A stretch of DNA of 64,000 nucleotides, from NCBI GenBank assembly GCA_946481025.1, contig CAMLNA010000003.1, positions 1 to 64,000 on the forward strand, given 5' to 3'. The translations under genes were made by a program, and so were the position numbers. The notes beneath the pieces were generated by a model. The model did not search any database. It was not told the DNA's origin and saw nothing but the letters and a program-made list of their open reading frames with translations. This document shows, one piece after another, positions 10,040 through 18,582 of the stretch. Each line of letters opens with the position of its first letter. Position 1 is the stretch's first letter. This stretch comes from an uncultured Rivibacter sp. Its GTDB lineage: Bacteria; Pseudomonadota; Gammaproteobacteria; Burkholderiales; Burkholderiaceae.

Positions 10040-10771
10040 TCACACCAACGGGCGCGGCGGCAGCGGGTTTTCGTAGTAGTCGGCCAGCTGCTGCAGCGCA
10101 TGCGGCTCGGGCAGGTAAAGCCGGCCGCCGCGCAACGCATAGAGGCCGAGCCGCCTCAGCCGGCTCATCGTCTTGTTGGTGTGCACCAGCGACAGGCCGA
10201 GCGCATCGGCCAAGTGGCTCTGGTTCATCGGAAACGGCACACCGCCGGATTCGTCCACCAGTCCCAGCTGCGCCGCCCGCTTGTGCAGGTGGATGAGCAG
10301 CATCGCCACCCGCTCCGCCGCGCTGCGCCGCCCCACCGACACGAGGTTCATGTCGACGATGCGCTCTTCGTGCGCCGCCAGCCAGGTGACGTCGTAGCCC
10401 AGCCCCGGGTGGTTCTTGAAGAGGTCCCACAGGCCCGCTGCCGGGAACACGCACAGCTCCACGTCAGTGAGCGCCTCCACGCCGTGCGGCGACTGCTCGT
10501 TGAGCCGCTCCTGCAGCCCGAAGAAGTCGCCGGGCAGCAGGAAGTTGAGGATCTGCCGGCGGCCGTCGCTCAAGGTGCAGTAGCGGAAGGCCCAGCCCGA
10601 GAACAGCGTGAACAGCTCGCCCACCGCATGGCCTTCGTGCACCAGCGTGCTGCCCGACGGCAATGCACGGTGGGCCTGCTTGAAGCGCTGGATGAACTCG
10701 ATCTCCTGCGGCTCGTTGCCGCGAAAGCTCGGCAGTCGCCGCATCGGGCAATCGGCACAGGGCACGAACAT
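10040..10771 (-). CDS. Crp/Fnr-family transcriptional regulator
   Basis: This is a 243-residue regulator with an N-terminal cyclic-nucleotide-type beta-barrel (about residues 25-140, including LPSGSTLVHEGHAVGELF and NFLLPGDFFGLQE) and a C-terminal winged HTH (about 150-225, with MNQSHLADALGLSLVHTNKTMSRL). The N-terminus begins MFVPCADCPMRR, so it has a CxxC pair at residues 5 and 8, plus cysteines at 65 and 107. It lacks the third N-terminal cysteine of true FNR, so a canonical 4Fe-4S sensor is unlikely. Redox or metal sensing by the CxxC remains possible. The key cAMP-contacting Arg-Ser pair is not evident. It is divergent from the BLUF-like gene, 118 bases away, which may be its target. Confidence 0.88.
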   Translation of the reverse strand: MFVPCADCPMRRLPSFRGNEPQEIEFIQRFKQAHRALPSGSTLVHEGHAVGELFTLFSGWAFRYCTLSDGRRQILNFLLPGDFFGLQERLNEQSPHGVEALTDVELCVFPAAGLWDLFKNHPGLGYDVTWLAAHEERIVDMNLVSVGRRSAAERVAMLLIHLHKRAAQLGLVDESGGVPFPMNQSHLADALGLSLVHTNKTMSRLRRLGLYALRGGRLYLPEPHALQQLADYYENPLPPRPLV

Positions 10772-10889
10772 GGCTTCTCCGGCGGGGATGCGGCGCTACG
10801 TCGAAAGACGCAAGCCCTGTCCGCCCCGCCGCATATGCTGGCACGACTCGAGAACAACAGGAACGACGGGAAGGACGGGGCGGCCGCCG

Positions 10890-11279
10890 GTGAAACAACT
10901 TCTTTGCATCAGCTCCATCGCCGCCGGCACGCCGGCCCGGGAGATCGCCCTCATCGCCGCCACATCGCGGCGCTTCAACGAAGCGGCCACCATCACCGGC
11001 GCGCTGGTCTTCGACGGCGCGTCGTTCTGCCACTACCTCGAAGGCCCGGACCCGGCGCTCGAAGCCCTCACGCTGCGCCTGGCGGCCGACACCCGGCACG
11101 AGAGGTTCGCCGTGCTTTTCGAGGCGCAGATCGAGGTGCGGCGGTTCGAGCTGTGGCGCATGGGCTACGCACTGCCCGAGACGCTGGCCGTGCGGCTGGA
11201 AGAGCTGCGCCAGCTGCCGGGCGAGGCGGCCCTGCAGCAATGGCTTCTCTGGCTGCCCTCGTTCGAACTCGGGGACTGA
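10890..11279 (+). CDS. BLUF-domain-like protein lacking the photoactive Tyr and Gln
   Basis: This is a 129-residue single-domain protein from a GTG at 10890. It follows the BLUF (blue light using FAD) fold: KQLLCISSIAAG is strand 1, ATITGALVFDG covers strand 2, FCHYLEGP is strand 3, and VRRFELWRMGYAL is strand 5. Aligned with PixD or AppA from memory, the flavin-contacting Asn is kept (N30), but the photoactive Tyr (Tyr8 of PixD) is Cys6 and the Gln that rotates on illumination (Gln50) is His48. Light sensing by the usual mechanism should therefore be lost. It may bind flavin as a redox or structural module, or work through protein contacts with the divergent Crp-type regulator. The start is uncertain because the SD is weak; the fold assignment is fairly secure. 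Confidence 0.78.
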   Translation: MKQLLCISSIAAGTPAREIALIAATSRRFNEAATITGALVFDGASFCHYLEGPDPALEALTLRLAADTRHERFAVLFEAQIEVRRFELWRMGYALPETLAVRLEELRQLPGEAALQQWLLWLPSFELGD

Positions 11280-11281
11280 GC

Positions 11282-11623
11282 TCAGCCCTTTTTGCGAGGC
11301 GCCGCCTTTTTCGCCGCCGTGGCCGTGCCACGGGCGCTGCCCAGCAGTTGATCGAGGTTCTTGAGGATCTCCCCCTCGATCGTCTTCTGGAACGCCCCCA
11401 GCAGGAAGCCGAGCCTGGCCTTGAGATCGAAGGCGTCGGCCGTCACGCGCAGGGTGCCGTTGACGCCCGAGCGCTCGAAATGCACGAGGTCTTCGTCGTC
11501 ACCTTCCTCGACCGTGCACTCCATGTTGAATTCGGCTTCGACCTGTTCGGCCCACTGCCAGGCGATCTCGCGGGCCTTCTTCAGGCCCAGTTGATGCTCG
11601 CGGCGGATGGCGATGTCTGGCAT
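11282..11623 (-). CDS. Polyhydroxyalkanoic acid system family protein
   Basis: This is a 113-residue protein of the family annotated as polyhydroxyalkanoic acid system protein (PHA_gran_rgn), found in PHA-accumulating proteobacteria. Visible signs are MPDIAIRREHQLGLKKAREIA, where a conserved basic helix is typical, then VHFERSGVNGTLRVTADAFDLKARLGFLLGAF, and a lysine-rich tail (AAKKAAPRKKG). The function is not biochemically defined; association with PHA granules is the family inference. A phasin gene lies at 33814-34359. It converges with the BLUF-like gene, with only 2 bases between the stop codons, and sits 26 bases downstream of the aminopeptidase gene. Confidence 0.82.
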   Translation of the reverse strand: MPDIAIRREHQLGLKKAREIAWQWAEQVEAEFNMECTVEEGDDEDLVHFERSGVNGTLRVTADAFDLKARLGFLLGAFQKTIEGEILKNLDQLLGSARGTATAAKKAAPRKKG

Positions 11624-11649
11624 GGCGGTTCCCGTGGTCGTCGTCTTGT

Positions 11650-12738
11650 TCAGTGCAGGTAGCGCTGGAGTGTGGCGCGCCGCTCGTCCTTCGGCAATGC
11701 GGCCAAACGCTTGACCGCCGCATAGAAGCGCTCGAAGTCGCGGCCTTCGGCTTCGAACAGCGCCTCGAAGGCCGGCACGAGCGCGTTGTAGGCCGCCAGC
11801 ACGCCGAGCGACGCGTTGTTGGCCCGGGCGAACCAGGCGTCGAAGCCGGCGTAGCCGCCGAACGGCCCGGCTTTCAGCGCCTCATATTCGCCTCGCATTT
11901 CCTGCATCAGCGCCGCCTTGGCCAGGCGCTTCTCCTCGTCCGGCCGATCCGACGCATACACCGCCTCGAACCGGTGGCGGTAGCGCATGGTCAGTTCGCG
12001 GAAGGCCTGGCGCCGCGTGTCGAATCGCTGGTATTCCTCGCGGGCCGCAGTGCCGGCGCGCTCGTTCAGCCAGCGGCTGCCGCCCAGGCGCTCGACGGCG
12101 GTCGCGAAGCTCTCGTTGAACTCGGTGTCGCCGCTGGCATAGGCCACCTGGTGCGCCAGCTCATGGAACAACATGCGCGCCAGCTCGCCCTCGGGGTACC
12201 GGATGAAGGTGTTGAGCAGCGGGTCGTCGAACCAGCCGAGCGTCGAGTACGCGGGCACGCCATACACGGTGACCTCGTAGCCCTGGTTGCGCAGATCCGC
12301 GGCCAGGGCGTCTGCGGCGGCGCGGTCGAAATAGCCGCGGTAGCCCACGCAGCCCACCACCGGGAAACACCAGGTCTTGAGCTTCAGGCTCAGCTCGGGC
12401 GCGGCCACCACGTTCCACACCACGGCATTGCGCCCCAGGTCGGCGTACTTGCGATAGCTGCCGTTGTCGGGCAGCTTGAGCTCCTGGACCGCGTAGTCGC
12501 GCATGCGCTGCGACAGCGCCAGCCGCTCGCGCAGCTCGGGCGGGGTGCCGGTCTCGCCCAGCACCTGCTCCACCGGGCGCGCACTCGACAACAGGCTGAA
12601 ATGCCCTTGGGCCGACTGGGCCAGGTAGCCGATGCTGCTGCAGCCGCCGGTCAGGCACAGCGTGGCGCCGGCCAGTGCCAGCGTGCCGAGAACACCGAGC
12701 GTCGCCATCCAGAACCAGCGCCAGCGTCTTGCGATCAT
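11650..12738 (-). CDS. Predicted aminopeptidase lipoprotein (PF10023-type)
   Basis: This is a 362-residue protein of the predicted-aminopeptidase family. The N-terminus has basic residues, a hydrophobic helix and a lipobox (LCLTGGC), so it is probably a lipoprotein anchored to an envelope membrane. The zinc motif HExxH appears as FHELAHQ, followed by the downstream acidic residues NESFATAVE, which fit a gluzincin third ligand. The start codon is three bases downstream of the stop of the molybdopterin oxidoreductase gene, so they form an operon although no functional link is obvious. Substrate is unknown. Confidence 0.85.
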   Translation of the reverse strand: MIARRWRWFWMATLGVLGTLALAGATLCLTGGCSSIGYLAQSAQGHFSLLSSARPVEQVLGETGTPPELRERLALSQRMRDYAVQELKLPDNGSYRKYADLGRNAVVWNVVAAPELSLKLKTWCFPVVGCVGYRGYFDRAAADALAADLRNQGYEVTVYGVPAYSTLGWFDDPLLNTFIRYPEGELARMLFHELAHQVAYASGDTEFNESFATAVERLGGSRWLNERAGTAAREEYQRFDTRRQAFRELTMRYRHRFEAVYASDRPDEEKRLAKAALMQEMRGEYEALKAGPFGGYAGFDAWFARANNASLGVLAAYNALVPAFEALFEAEGRDFERFYAAVKRLAALPKDERRATLQRYLH

Positions 12739-12741
12739 CGA

Positions 12742-14766
12742 TCAGGCGGCCGCCACTTCGACCAGGCAGTCGTAGAAGCTGGGCGCGCGGCCGATGTCGG
12801 TGAGCCTTTGGTGGGTGAGCTCGTTGACGTTGGTGCCGTCCGGGCCGAGCTTGCGCCACCAGATGCCCAGGCCGTTGACGACGCCGGGGCGCGCACGCTC
12901 GCTCACCGAGGCGGCACAGCGGTACTCGCCGCGGTCGTTGAAGACGCGCACCATCGCTCCGTCGGAGATGCCGCGCGCGGCCGCGTCGCTCGGGTGGATC
13001 TCGACCAGCGGCTGCCCTTCGACGCTGCGCAGGCTGGTGACGTTGACGAACGTCGAATTGAGGAAGTGGCGCGCCGGCGGAGAGATCATCGCCAGCGGGT
13101 AGCGCGCCGCCAGCTCGGGCGCCGAGGCCGCCGACTCGTAGTTCGGCACGTAGTCGGGCACTCCCAGGCCGGGGGCATCGAGCCGGCACTTGCCGCTGGG
13201 CGTGAGGAAGCGGCCTTCGGCAAACGGTGCATCGGGCAGCGGCAGCTTGACCCAGCCCTCGCGACGCAGTCGCTCGAAGGCGATGTGGTCGCCGAAGGCC
13301 ACCGCGGCGATCTGCTCGTCGGTGTCGGCAAAGCAGGCGTCGGTGTAGCCCATGCGGGCGGCCAGCCGGCGGAAGATCTCGGTGTTCGGCAGGGCCTCGC
13401 CCAGCGGCTCGATCGCCCGTTCGTTGACCAGCGCATAGGTGTGGCCGTAGCTCAGGTGCACGTCCAGGTGCTCGAGCTGCGTGGTGGCCGGCAGCACGTA
13501 GTCGGCATGGTCGGCCGTGTCGGTGAGGAAATGCTCCAGCACCACGGTGAACAGGTCGTCGCGGGCGAAGCCGCGCACCACCTTGGAGGACTCGGGCGCC
13601 ACGGCCACGGGATTGCTGTTGTAGACCACCACCGCCTCCACCTTCGGGCCGAAGGCCTCGGAGCCGTCACGCAGCAGGTCGTCACCGATGGTGCTCATGT
13701 TGATGGTGCGCGGCTTGCGGCCGGCCAGGAGGTCGGGCCGCTGCAATCCGGCCTTGTTGACCGGGAACCAGCCCGAGCTCGACAGCAGCAGGCCGCCGGC
13801 GGCGTGGCGCCACGCGCCGGTGAGGCAAGGCAGGGCTGCGACCAGCCGCACCGCATTGCCGCCGCCGCGCACCCGCTGCATGCCGTAGTTGAGGCGGATG
13901 GCCGCGGGCTGCGTGGTGCCCCAGTCGCGTGCCAGGCCGCGCACTTCGTCGGCCGTGATGCCGCAGGCCTCGGCGGTGCGCTCCGGCGTCCAGGCCATGG
14001 CCTTGTCGCGCAGGGCGTCCCAGCCTTCGGTGTGGCGGGCGATGTAGTCGTGGTCCAGCCAGTCGTTCACCACCAGCTCGCGCATCACGCCCAGTGCCAG
14101 CGCCCCGTCCGTGCCGGGCAGCAGCGCGATGTGCTGGTGGCACTTGTCTGCCGTCTCGGTACGGCGGGGGTCGATGCACACGAGCTTGGCGCCGGCCCGC
14201 TTGGCCGCCTGCGCGAACGTCCAGAAATGCAGGTTCGAGGCGATGCTGTTGCTGCCCCAGATCACGATGAGCCGGCTGCGCGCGAAGTGCTCGAGGTGCA
14301 TGCCGACCTTGCCGCCGTACGTGGCGGCGAGCGCTTCGCCTCCGGCGTTGGCGCAGATGGTGCGGTCCAGCAGCGAAGCGCCCAGCCTGTGGAAGAAGCG
14401 CGCCGCCATGCTCTCGCCCTGCACCAGGCCCATGGTGCCGGCATAGCTGTAGGGCAGGATGGCTTGCGGATCGCGCGCCGCGATGGCCCGCAGGCGGCCG
14501 GCGATGTCGGACAGCGCTTCGTCCCAGCTCACGCGCTCGAACCGCCCGCTGCCTTTGGGGCCGACCCGCCGCAACGGAAACAGCACGCGTTCGGCGTGGT
14601 AGGTGCGTTCCGGGTAGCGCGAAACCTTGGTGCACAACGCCCCATGGGTGGGCGGGTGGTCGGGGTCCCCCTGCACGCGAACGGCTCGGCCGTCTTCGAC
14701 CGTTACGCGTATCGCACAGGTGTCGGGACAGTCGTGGGGGCAGGCGGCACGGACCAGCGTCTTCAT
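12742..14766 (-). CDS. Molybdopterin-dependent oxidoreductase with 4Fe-4S domain, substrate unknown
   Basis: This is a 674-residue soluble member of the DMSO reductase superfamily. The N-terminal 4Fe-4S domain has Cys9, Cys13, Cys17 and Cys45 (CPHDCPDTC, then GALCTK). Next come molybdopterin-binding regions, including IVIWGSNSIASNLHFW, CIDPRRTETA and LPGTDGALALG. The C-terminal MopB-CT domain carries VEIHPSDAAARGISDGAMVRVFNDRG. No Tat signal is present, so it is cytoplasmic. The ligand residue after the IWGSN region cannot be assigned with certainty. No partner Fe-S, membrane or chaperone subunit is encoded beside it. I preferred the ATG at 14766 (MKTLVRAACPH) to one 7 codons upstream. Proteins of this type are often annotated as formate-dehydrogenase-like with no proven substrate. 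Confidence 0.9.
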   Translation of the reverse strand: MKTLVRAACPHDCPDTCAIRVTVEDGRAVRVQGDPDHPPTHGALCTKVSRYPERTYHAERVLFPLRRVGPKGSGRFERVSWDEALSDIAGRLRAIAARDPQAILPYSYAGTMGLVQGESMAARFFHRLGASLLDRTICANAGGEALAATYGGKVGMHLEHFARSRLIVIWGSNSIASNLHFWTFAQAAKRAGAKLVCIDPRRTETADKCHQHIALLPGTDGALALGVMRELVVNDWLDHDYIARHTEGWDALRDKAMAWTPERTAEACGITADEVRGLARDWGTTQPAAIRLNYGMQRVRGGGNAVRLVAALPCLTGAWRHAAGGLLLSSSGWFPVNKAGLQRPDLLAGRKPRTINMSTIGDDLLRDGSEAFGPKVEAVVVYNSNPVAVAPESSKVVRGFARDDLFTVVLEHFLTDTADHADYVLPATTQLEHLDVHLSYGHTYALVNERAIEPLGEALPNTEIFRRLAARMGYTDACFADTDEQIAAVAFGDHIAFERLRREGWVKLPLPDAPFAEGRFLTPSGKCRLDAPGLGVPDYVPNYESAASAPELAARYPLAMISPPARHFLNSTFVNVTSLRSVEGQPLVEIHPSDAAARGISDGAMVRVFNDRGEYRCAASVSERARPGVVNGLGIWWRKLGPDGTNVNELTHQRLTDIGRAPSFYDCLVEVAAA

Positions 14767-14967
14767 GCGCGAACTATTGCACAGCACGGCGCAGCGATCA
14801 GGCGCCGGCGTCAGAGCCCGGCCCGCCTGCGGAACGATGTCACGTCCTCGGCGGCGCGCTGGCGCATATCCTGCGAGGCAGGGGGCTGGCGCTGTCGGAA
14901 GAAGCGCGCGCGATCAGAGTCCGGACGTCGTCACCGGCCGTCGCGCAAAGACCTTGGAGTTGCCGTC

Positions 14968-16092
14968 ATGAACCGTCGAGACGCGATCAAGCGTGTGGCC
15001 GCTGCCAGTGCTGCCGTGTCCCTGCCCGCGTGGGCGCAGTCCGGCCGCATCGTGCTGGGCCAGTCGGCCGCCATGAGCGGGCCGGCAGCGCAGCTGGGCA
15101 TCCAGATGAACAAGGGCGCGAAGATCTTCTTCGACCAGCTCAACGCCAATGGAGGGGTCAACGGACAGACCGTCGAGCTGCGCGTGCTGGACGACGGCTA
15201 CGAGCCCGACCGCTGCAAGGCCAACACCGAAAAGCACATCAAGGACGACGTATTCGGGCTGCTGGGCTATGTCGGCACGCCCACCTGCATGGCGGCCCTG
15301 CCCCTCATCAATGAGGCGAGGATCCCGTTCTTCGGGCCCTTCACGGGCGCCGAATCGTTGCGCGATCCATTCAGCAGATGGGTCTTCCATGTGCGCGCCA
15401 GCTACTACGACGAGACGGCGCTGATCGTGAAGCAGCTCACCTCGCTGGGGCTGCGGAAGATCGCCGTGTTCTATCAGAACGACGCCTACGGCAAGGCCGG
15501 GCTGGAAGGCGTGCGCCGCGCGCTGAAGCCGCTGGGGCTGGAGCCCGTCGCGCTGGGCACCGTCGAGCGCAACACGGTCGACGTGGCCAAGGCCGTGGCG
15601 GACATCGCTCCCACGAAGCCCGACGGCGTGGTGCAGATCGGTGCCTACAAGGCCTGCGCGGCCTTCATCCGCGAGGCGCGCAAGGCGGGCTACGGCGGCA
15701 CCTTCTACAACGTGTCGTTCGTCGGCACCCAGGCGCTGGCCGACGAGCTGGGCCGCGAGGGCCGCGGCGTCATGGTCAGCCAGGTGATGCCGTTTCCCTT
15801 CTCGACCACCACGCAGATCTCGCGCGAATACCTCGACGCGGTGCAGAAGGCCGGCCCCGAGGCCCAGCCCAACTACTCGAGCATGGAGGGCTACCTCTGC
15901 GCCAAGGTGTTCACCGAAGGCTTGAAGCGTGCCGGCCGCAACCCGTCGCGCGAGTCGCTGGTGTCGGCCCTGGAGTCGATCCAGAACGCCAGCTTCGGCG
16001 GATTCCGGGTGGACTTCGGGTCGAAACGCCACGTGGCTTCGAGCTTCGTCGACCTGTCCATGCTGACGGAGGATGGAAAGGTCCGGCGCTAA
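14968..16092 (+). CDS. ABC transporter substrate-binding protein, branched-chain amino acid type
   Basis: This is a 374-residue periplasmic binding protein of the LivJ/Leu-Ile-Val family. The N-terminus MNRRDAIKRVAAASAAVSLPAWAQ is a signal peptide with a twin-arginine start and a likely AWA-Q cleavage. The mature part begins RIVLGQSAAMSGPAAQLG, the typical ligand-loop start, and continues with the bilobed fold (NANGGVNGQTVELRVLDDGY; GYVGTPTCMAALPL). No permease or ATPase genes follow. Instead an M20 amidohydrolase starts 30 bases downstream and a DUF2817 peptidase comes after it, so the ligand may be an acylated amino acid or peptide. That link is inference. The permeases must be elsewhere, or the protein is an orphan receptor. 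Confidence 0.92.
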   Translation: MNRRDAIKRVAAASAAVSLPAWAQSGRIVLGQSAAMSGPAAQLGIQMNKGAKIFFDQLNANGGVNGQTVELRVLDDGYEPDRCKANTEKHIKDDVFGLLGYVGTPTCMAALPLINEARIPFFGPFTGAESLRDPFSRWVFHVRASYYDETALIVKQLTSLGLRKIAVFYQNDAYGKAGLEGVRRALKPLGLEPVALGTVERNTVDVAKAVADIAPTKPDGVVQIGAYKACAAFIREARKAGYGGTFYNVSFVGTQALADELGREGRGVMVSQVMPFPFSTTTQISREYLDAVQKAGPEAQPNYSSMEGYLCAKVFTEGLKRAGRNPSRESLVSALESIQNASFGGFRVDFGSKRHVASSFVDLSMLTEDGKVRR

Positions 16093-16122
16093 GATGCCCC
16101 CGGCCTTGCAGCCGGAGCCTTC

Positions 16123-17319
16123 ATGAAGCTGATCGAATCCATCCTCGCCGACGCGGCCTCGATCACCGCCCTGCGTCGCGACATCCATGCCCACCCGGAG
16201 CTGTGTTTCGAGGAGGTCCGCACCTCCGACGTGATCGCCAGGCAGCTGACCGACTGGGGCATTCCGGTCCACCGGGGCCTGGGCAGGACGGGCGTGGTGG
16301 GCATCGTGAGCAACGGCACGTCCACGCGTGCCGTCGGGCTGCGCGCCGACATCGACGCGTTGCCCATGACCGAGCACAACCATTTCGAGCATGCCAGCCG
16401 CCACGCCGGGAAGATGCATGCCTGCGGACACGACGGCCACACCGCGATGCTGCTGGCCGCTGCCAAGCACCTGTCGAAGCACCGCAACTTCGACGGCACC
16501 GTGTACCTCGTGTTCCAGCCGGCCGAAGAAGGCGGCGGGGGCGCGCGCGAAATGATCAGTGACGGACTGTTCGACAAGTTCCCGATGGAGGCCATGTTCG
16601 GCGCACACAACTGGCCGGGCATGAAGGTCGGCCAGTTCGCCATCAAGAGCGGGCCGTGTTTCGCGTCGAGCAACGAGTTCAAGATCACGATCCGCGGCAA
16701 GGGCGCCCATGGCGCCATGCCGCACCTGGGCCTGGATCCGGTGCCGGTGGCCTGCCAGATGGTGCAGGCGTTCCAGACCATCATCACGCGCAACAAGCGC
16801 CCCATCGACACCGGCGTGATCTCCGTCACGATGATCCACACCGGCGAAGCGACCAACGTCGTGCCCGAGACCTGCGTGATCGAAGGCACGGTGCGCACCT
16901 TCACGACCGAGGTGCTCGACCTGATCGAGCGGCGCATGAAGACGGTGGCCGAGGCCACCTGCGCTGCCTTCGAAGTGGGCTGCGATTTCGAGTTCGCGCG
17001 CAACTACCCGCCCACCGTCAACCACCCGGCCGAGACGCAGTTCGCCCGCGAGGTGATGGCCGAGGTGGTGGGAAAGGACAACGTGCTGGAATTCGAGCCG
17101 ACCATGGGCGCCGAGGACTTCAGCTATTTCCTCCAGCACAGGCCCGGCGCGTATTTCCTCATCGGCAACGGCGACGGCTCGCACCGCGCCGGTGGCCACG
17201 GGCTGGGGCCGTGCATGCTGCACAACCCGAGCTACGACTTCAACGACGACCTGATCCCGCTTGGCGCCACCCTCTGGGTGCGGCTGGCCGAGCAGTGGCT
17301 GGCCGCGCCGCGGGGCTGA
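16123..17319 (+). CDS. M20-family amidohydrolase (hippurate hydrolase-like)
   Basis: This is a 398-residue zinc amidohydrolase of the M20D group, which removes acyl groups from N-acyl amino acids such as hippurate. Metal-binding motifs are present: MHACGHDGH (His and Asp), then QPAEEGGGGAREM with the catalytic Glu, AHNWPG, and the C-terminal GAEDFSYF. The dimerisation lid domain lies between (KGAHGAMPHLGLDPV). The gene follows the binding-protein gene by 30 bases and precedes DUF2817 by 3 bases, so the three are one operon. The exact substrate among N-acyl amino acids cannot be told. Confidence 0.93.
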   Translation: MKLIESILADAASITALRRDIHAHPELCFEEVRTSDVIARQLTDWGIPVHRGLGRTGVVGIVSNGTSTRAVGLRADIDALPMTEHNHFEHASRHAGKMHACGHDGHTAMLLAAAKHLSKHRNFDGTVYLVFQPAEEGGGGAREMISDGLFDKFPMEAMFGAHNWPGMKVGQFAIKSGPCFASSNEFKITIRGKGAHGAMPHLGLDPVPVACQMVQAFQTIITRNKRPIDTGVISVTMIHTGEATNVVPETCVIEGTVRTFTTEVLDLIERRMKTVAEATCAAFEVGCDFEFARNYPPTVNHPAETQFAREVMAEVVGKDNVLEFEPTMGAEDFSYFLQHRPGAYFLIGNGDGSHRAGGHGLGPCMLHNPSYDFNDDLIPLGATLWVRLAEQWLAAPRG

Positions 17320-17322
17320 GGC

Positions 17323-18420
17323 ATGAACGCCCCGGCCGACGGGTTCTCGTCGAGCTATGCCGAAGCCCGGGCGAAGTTTCGCGCCGCGGCCGAGGCCGCC
17401 GGCCTCGACGTGGAGGCGCACGTCCACCCCTTGCGCGGGCGCGACGGCGAAGAACTCGCGATGGACGTGGTGCGCGACGGCCCCCGCCATGCCGAACGGC
17501 TGCTCATCGTTTCCAGCGGCTGCCACGGGGTGGAGGGCTATTGCGGGTCGGGGGCGCAGGTCGCACTGCTGCGCGACCGCAGCTGGCAGGCTGCCGCCCG
17601 CGGCGCCGGCGTGGCCGTGCTGCACATCCACGCGCTCAATCCATACGGCTTTTCATGGTTGCGACGCGTGACGCAGGAAAACGTCGACCTCAACCGCAAC
17701 TTCCAGGACTTTTCGAAGCCGCTGCCCGCCAATCCAAGCTACGACGAGATCGCCCACCTGCTGCTGCCTGCCCACTGGCCGCCCGAAGCCGAGGTCCGTG
17801 AGCAACTCGAGGGCTACATCGCGCGGCGCGGCATCCCCGTCTTGCAGGCTGCCGTCTCGGGCGGCCAGTACACCCACCCCGAAGGCCTCTTCTACGGCGG
17901 CGTGAACCCCACCTGGAGCAACGTGACGCTGCGCCACGTACTGCAGGAGCACGGCGCAGGGGTGCTCCGGCTGGGCTGGATCGACCTGCACACCGGCCTC
18001 GGGCCGCAAGGGCATGGCGAGCGCATCTTCGCCTGCCGCGACGACCCCGCCGCCCTGCAACGGGCTCGCGCCTGGTGGGGGCCGGACGTCACGTCCATCT
18101 ACGACGGCAGCTCCAGCTCTGCCCTGCTGACCGGCCTCATGTGGTCGGCGGCGTACGACGAGATCCCGCAAGCTCAGTACACCGGCATTGCGCTGGAGTT
18201 CGGCACCGTGCCGGTCATGGACGTGATCGAGGCGCTGCGGGCCGAGCACTGGCTCGAAAACCACCCGGAAGCGCCGGCCGAGCAGGCCCGGCTGATCAAG
18301 CAGCGGTTGAAGGACGCTTTCTACGTCGACGAACCCGAATGGAAACGCCGGGTCGTCGAGCAGGCCGGAGCAGCCACCGAACTGGCCGTCAAGGGCCTGG
18401 GCCAGCCGGATTCTGAGTAG
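17323..18420 (+). CDS. DUF2817 / M14-like carboxypeptidase-family protein
   Basis: This is a 365-residue protein of the DUF2817 family, a branch of the M14 zinc-peptidase fold related to succinylglutamate desuccinylase and aspartoacylase. Zinc-ligand motifs are visible: SGCHGVEGYCGSGAQ supplies His and Glu, ENVDLNRNF is the NxNRNF substrate motif, DLHTGLGPQG supplies the second His, and IALEFGTVPV holds the likely catalytic Glu. There is no signal peptide. It is the last gene of the binding-protein, M20, DUF2817 operon and starts 3 bases after the M20 stop. Removal of an acyl or terminal residue from an imported amide is a reasonable inference. Confidence 0.88.
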   Translation: MNAPADGFSSSYAEARAKFRAAAEAAGLDVEAHVHPLRGRDGEELAMDVVRDGPRHAERLLIVSSGCHGVEGYCGSGAQVALLRDRSWQAAARGAGVAVLHIHALNPYGFSWLRRVTQENVDLNRNFQDFSKPLPANPSYDEIAHLLLPAHWPPEAEVREQLEGYIARRGIPVLQAAVSGGQYTHPEGLFYGGVNPTWSNVTLRHVLQEHGAGVLRLGWIDLHTGLGPQGHGERIFACRDDPAALQRARAWWGPDVTSIYDGSSSSALLTGLMWSAAYDEIPQAQYTGIALEFGTVPVMDVIEALRAEHWLENHPEAPAEQARLIKQRLKDAFYVDEPEWKRRVVEQAGAATELAVKGLGQPDSE

Positions 18421-18582
18421 TCCTGCACGGCGCAAGCCGGCGCACAGGAACAATGTCGACCGCCCTGTCTCCTAGGCGCTGCATAGTTGCGCTTTGGTAC
18501 TTTTCCAGGGTGTTGCACCGTTTACAGTGCGCTATCAATCAACGATGATCCCCCAGTTTTTTTCGCATTGTGAAGTGACGCC

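Noticed and set aside
11653..14967. A very long plus-strand open frame running antisense through the aminopeptidase and molybdopterin oxidoreductase genes and joining the binding-protein gene
   Set aside because: It is the mirror of real minus-strand genes with strong family motifs. Its translation is His/Gln/Ala/Arg-rich low complexity. High GC content suppresses stop codons on the opposite strand.
14914..17631. A 905-codon minus-strand open frame opposite the binding-protein, M20 and DUF2817 genes
   Set aside because: Those three plus-strand genes have clear domains and ribosome-level coupling. The minus-strand product has no recognisable motif and typical antisense composition.
18500..18560. 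A terminator or promoter before pilB (GCAC/GTGC arms and a run of seven Ts near 18556)
   Set aside because: The hairpin is only 4 base pairs and is far from the T-run. The TTGCAC and TATCAA boxes are only 14 bases apart.
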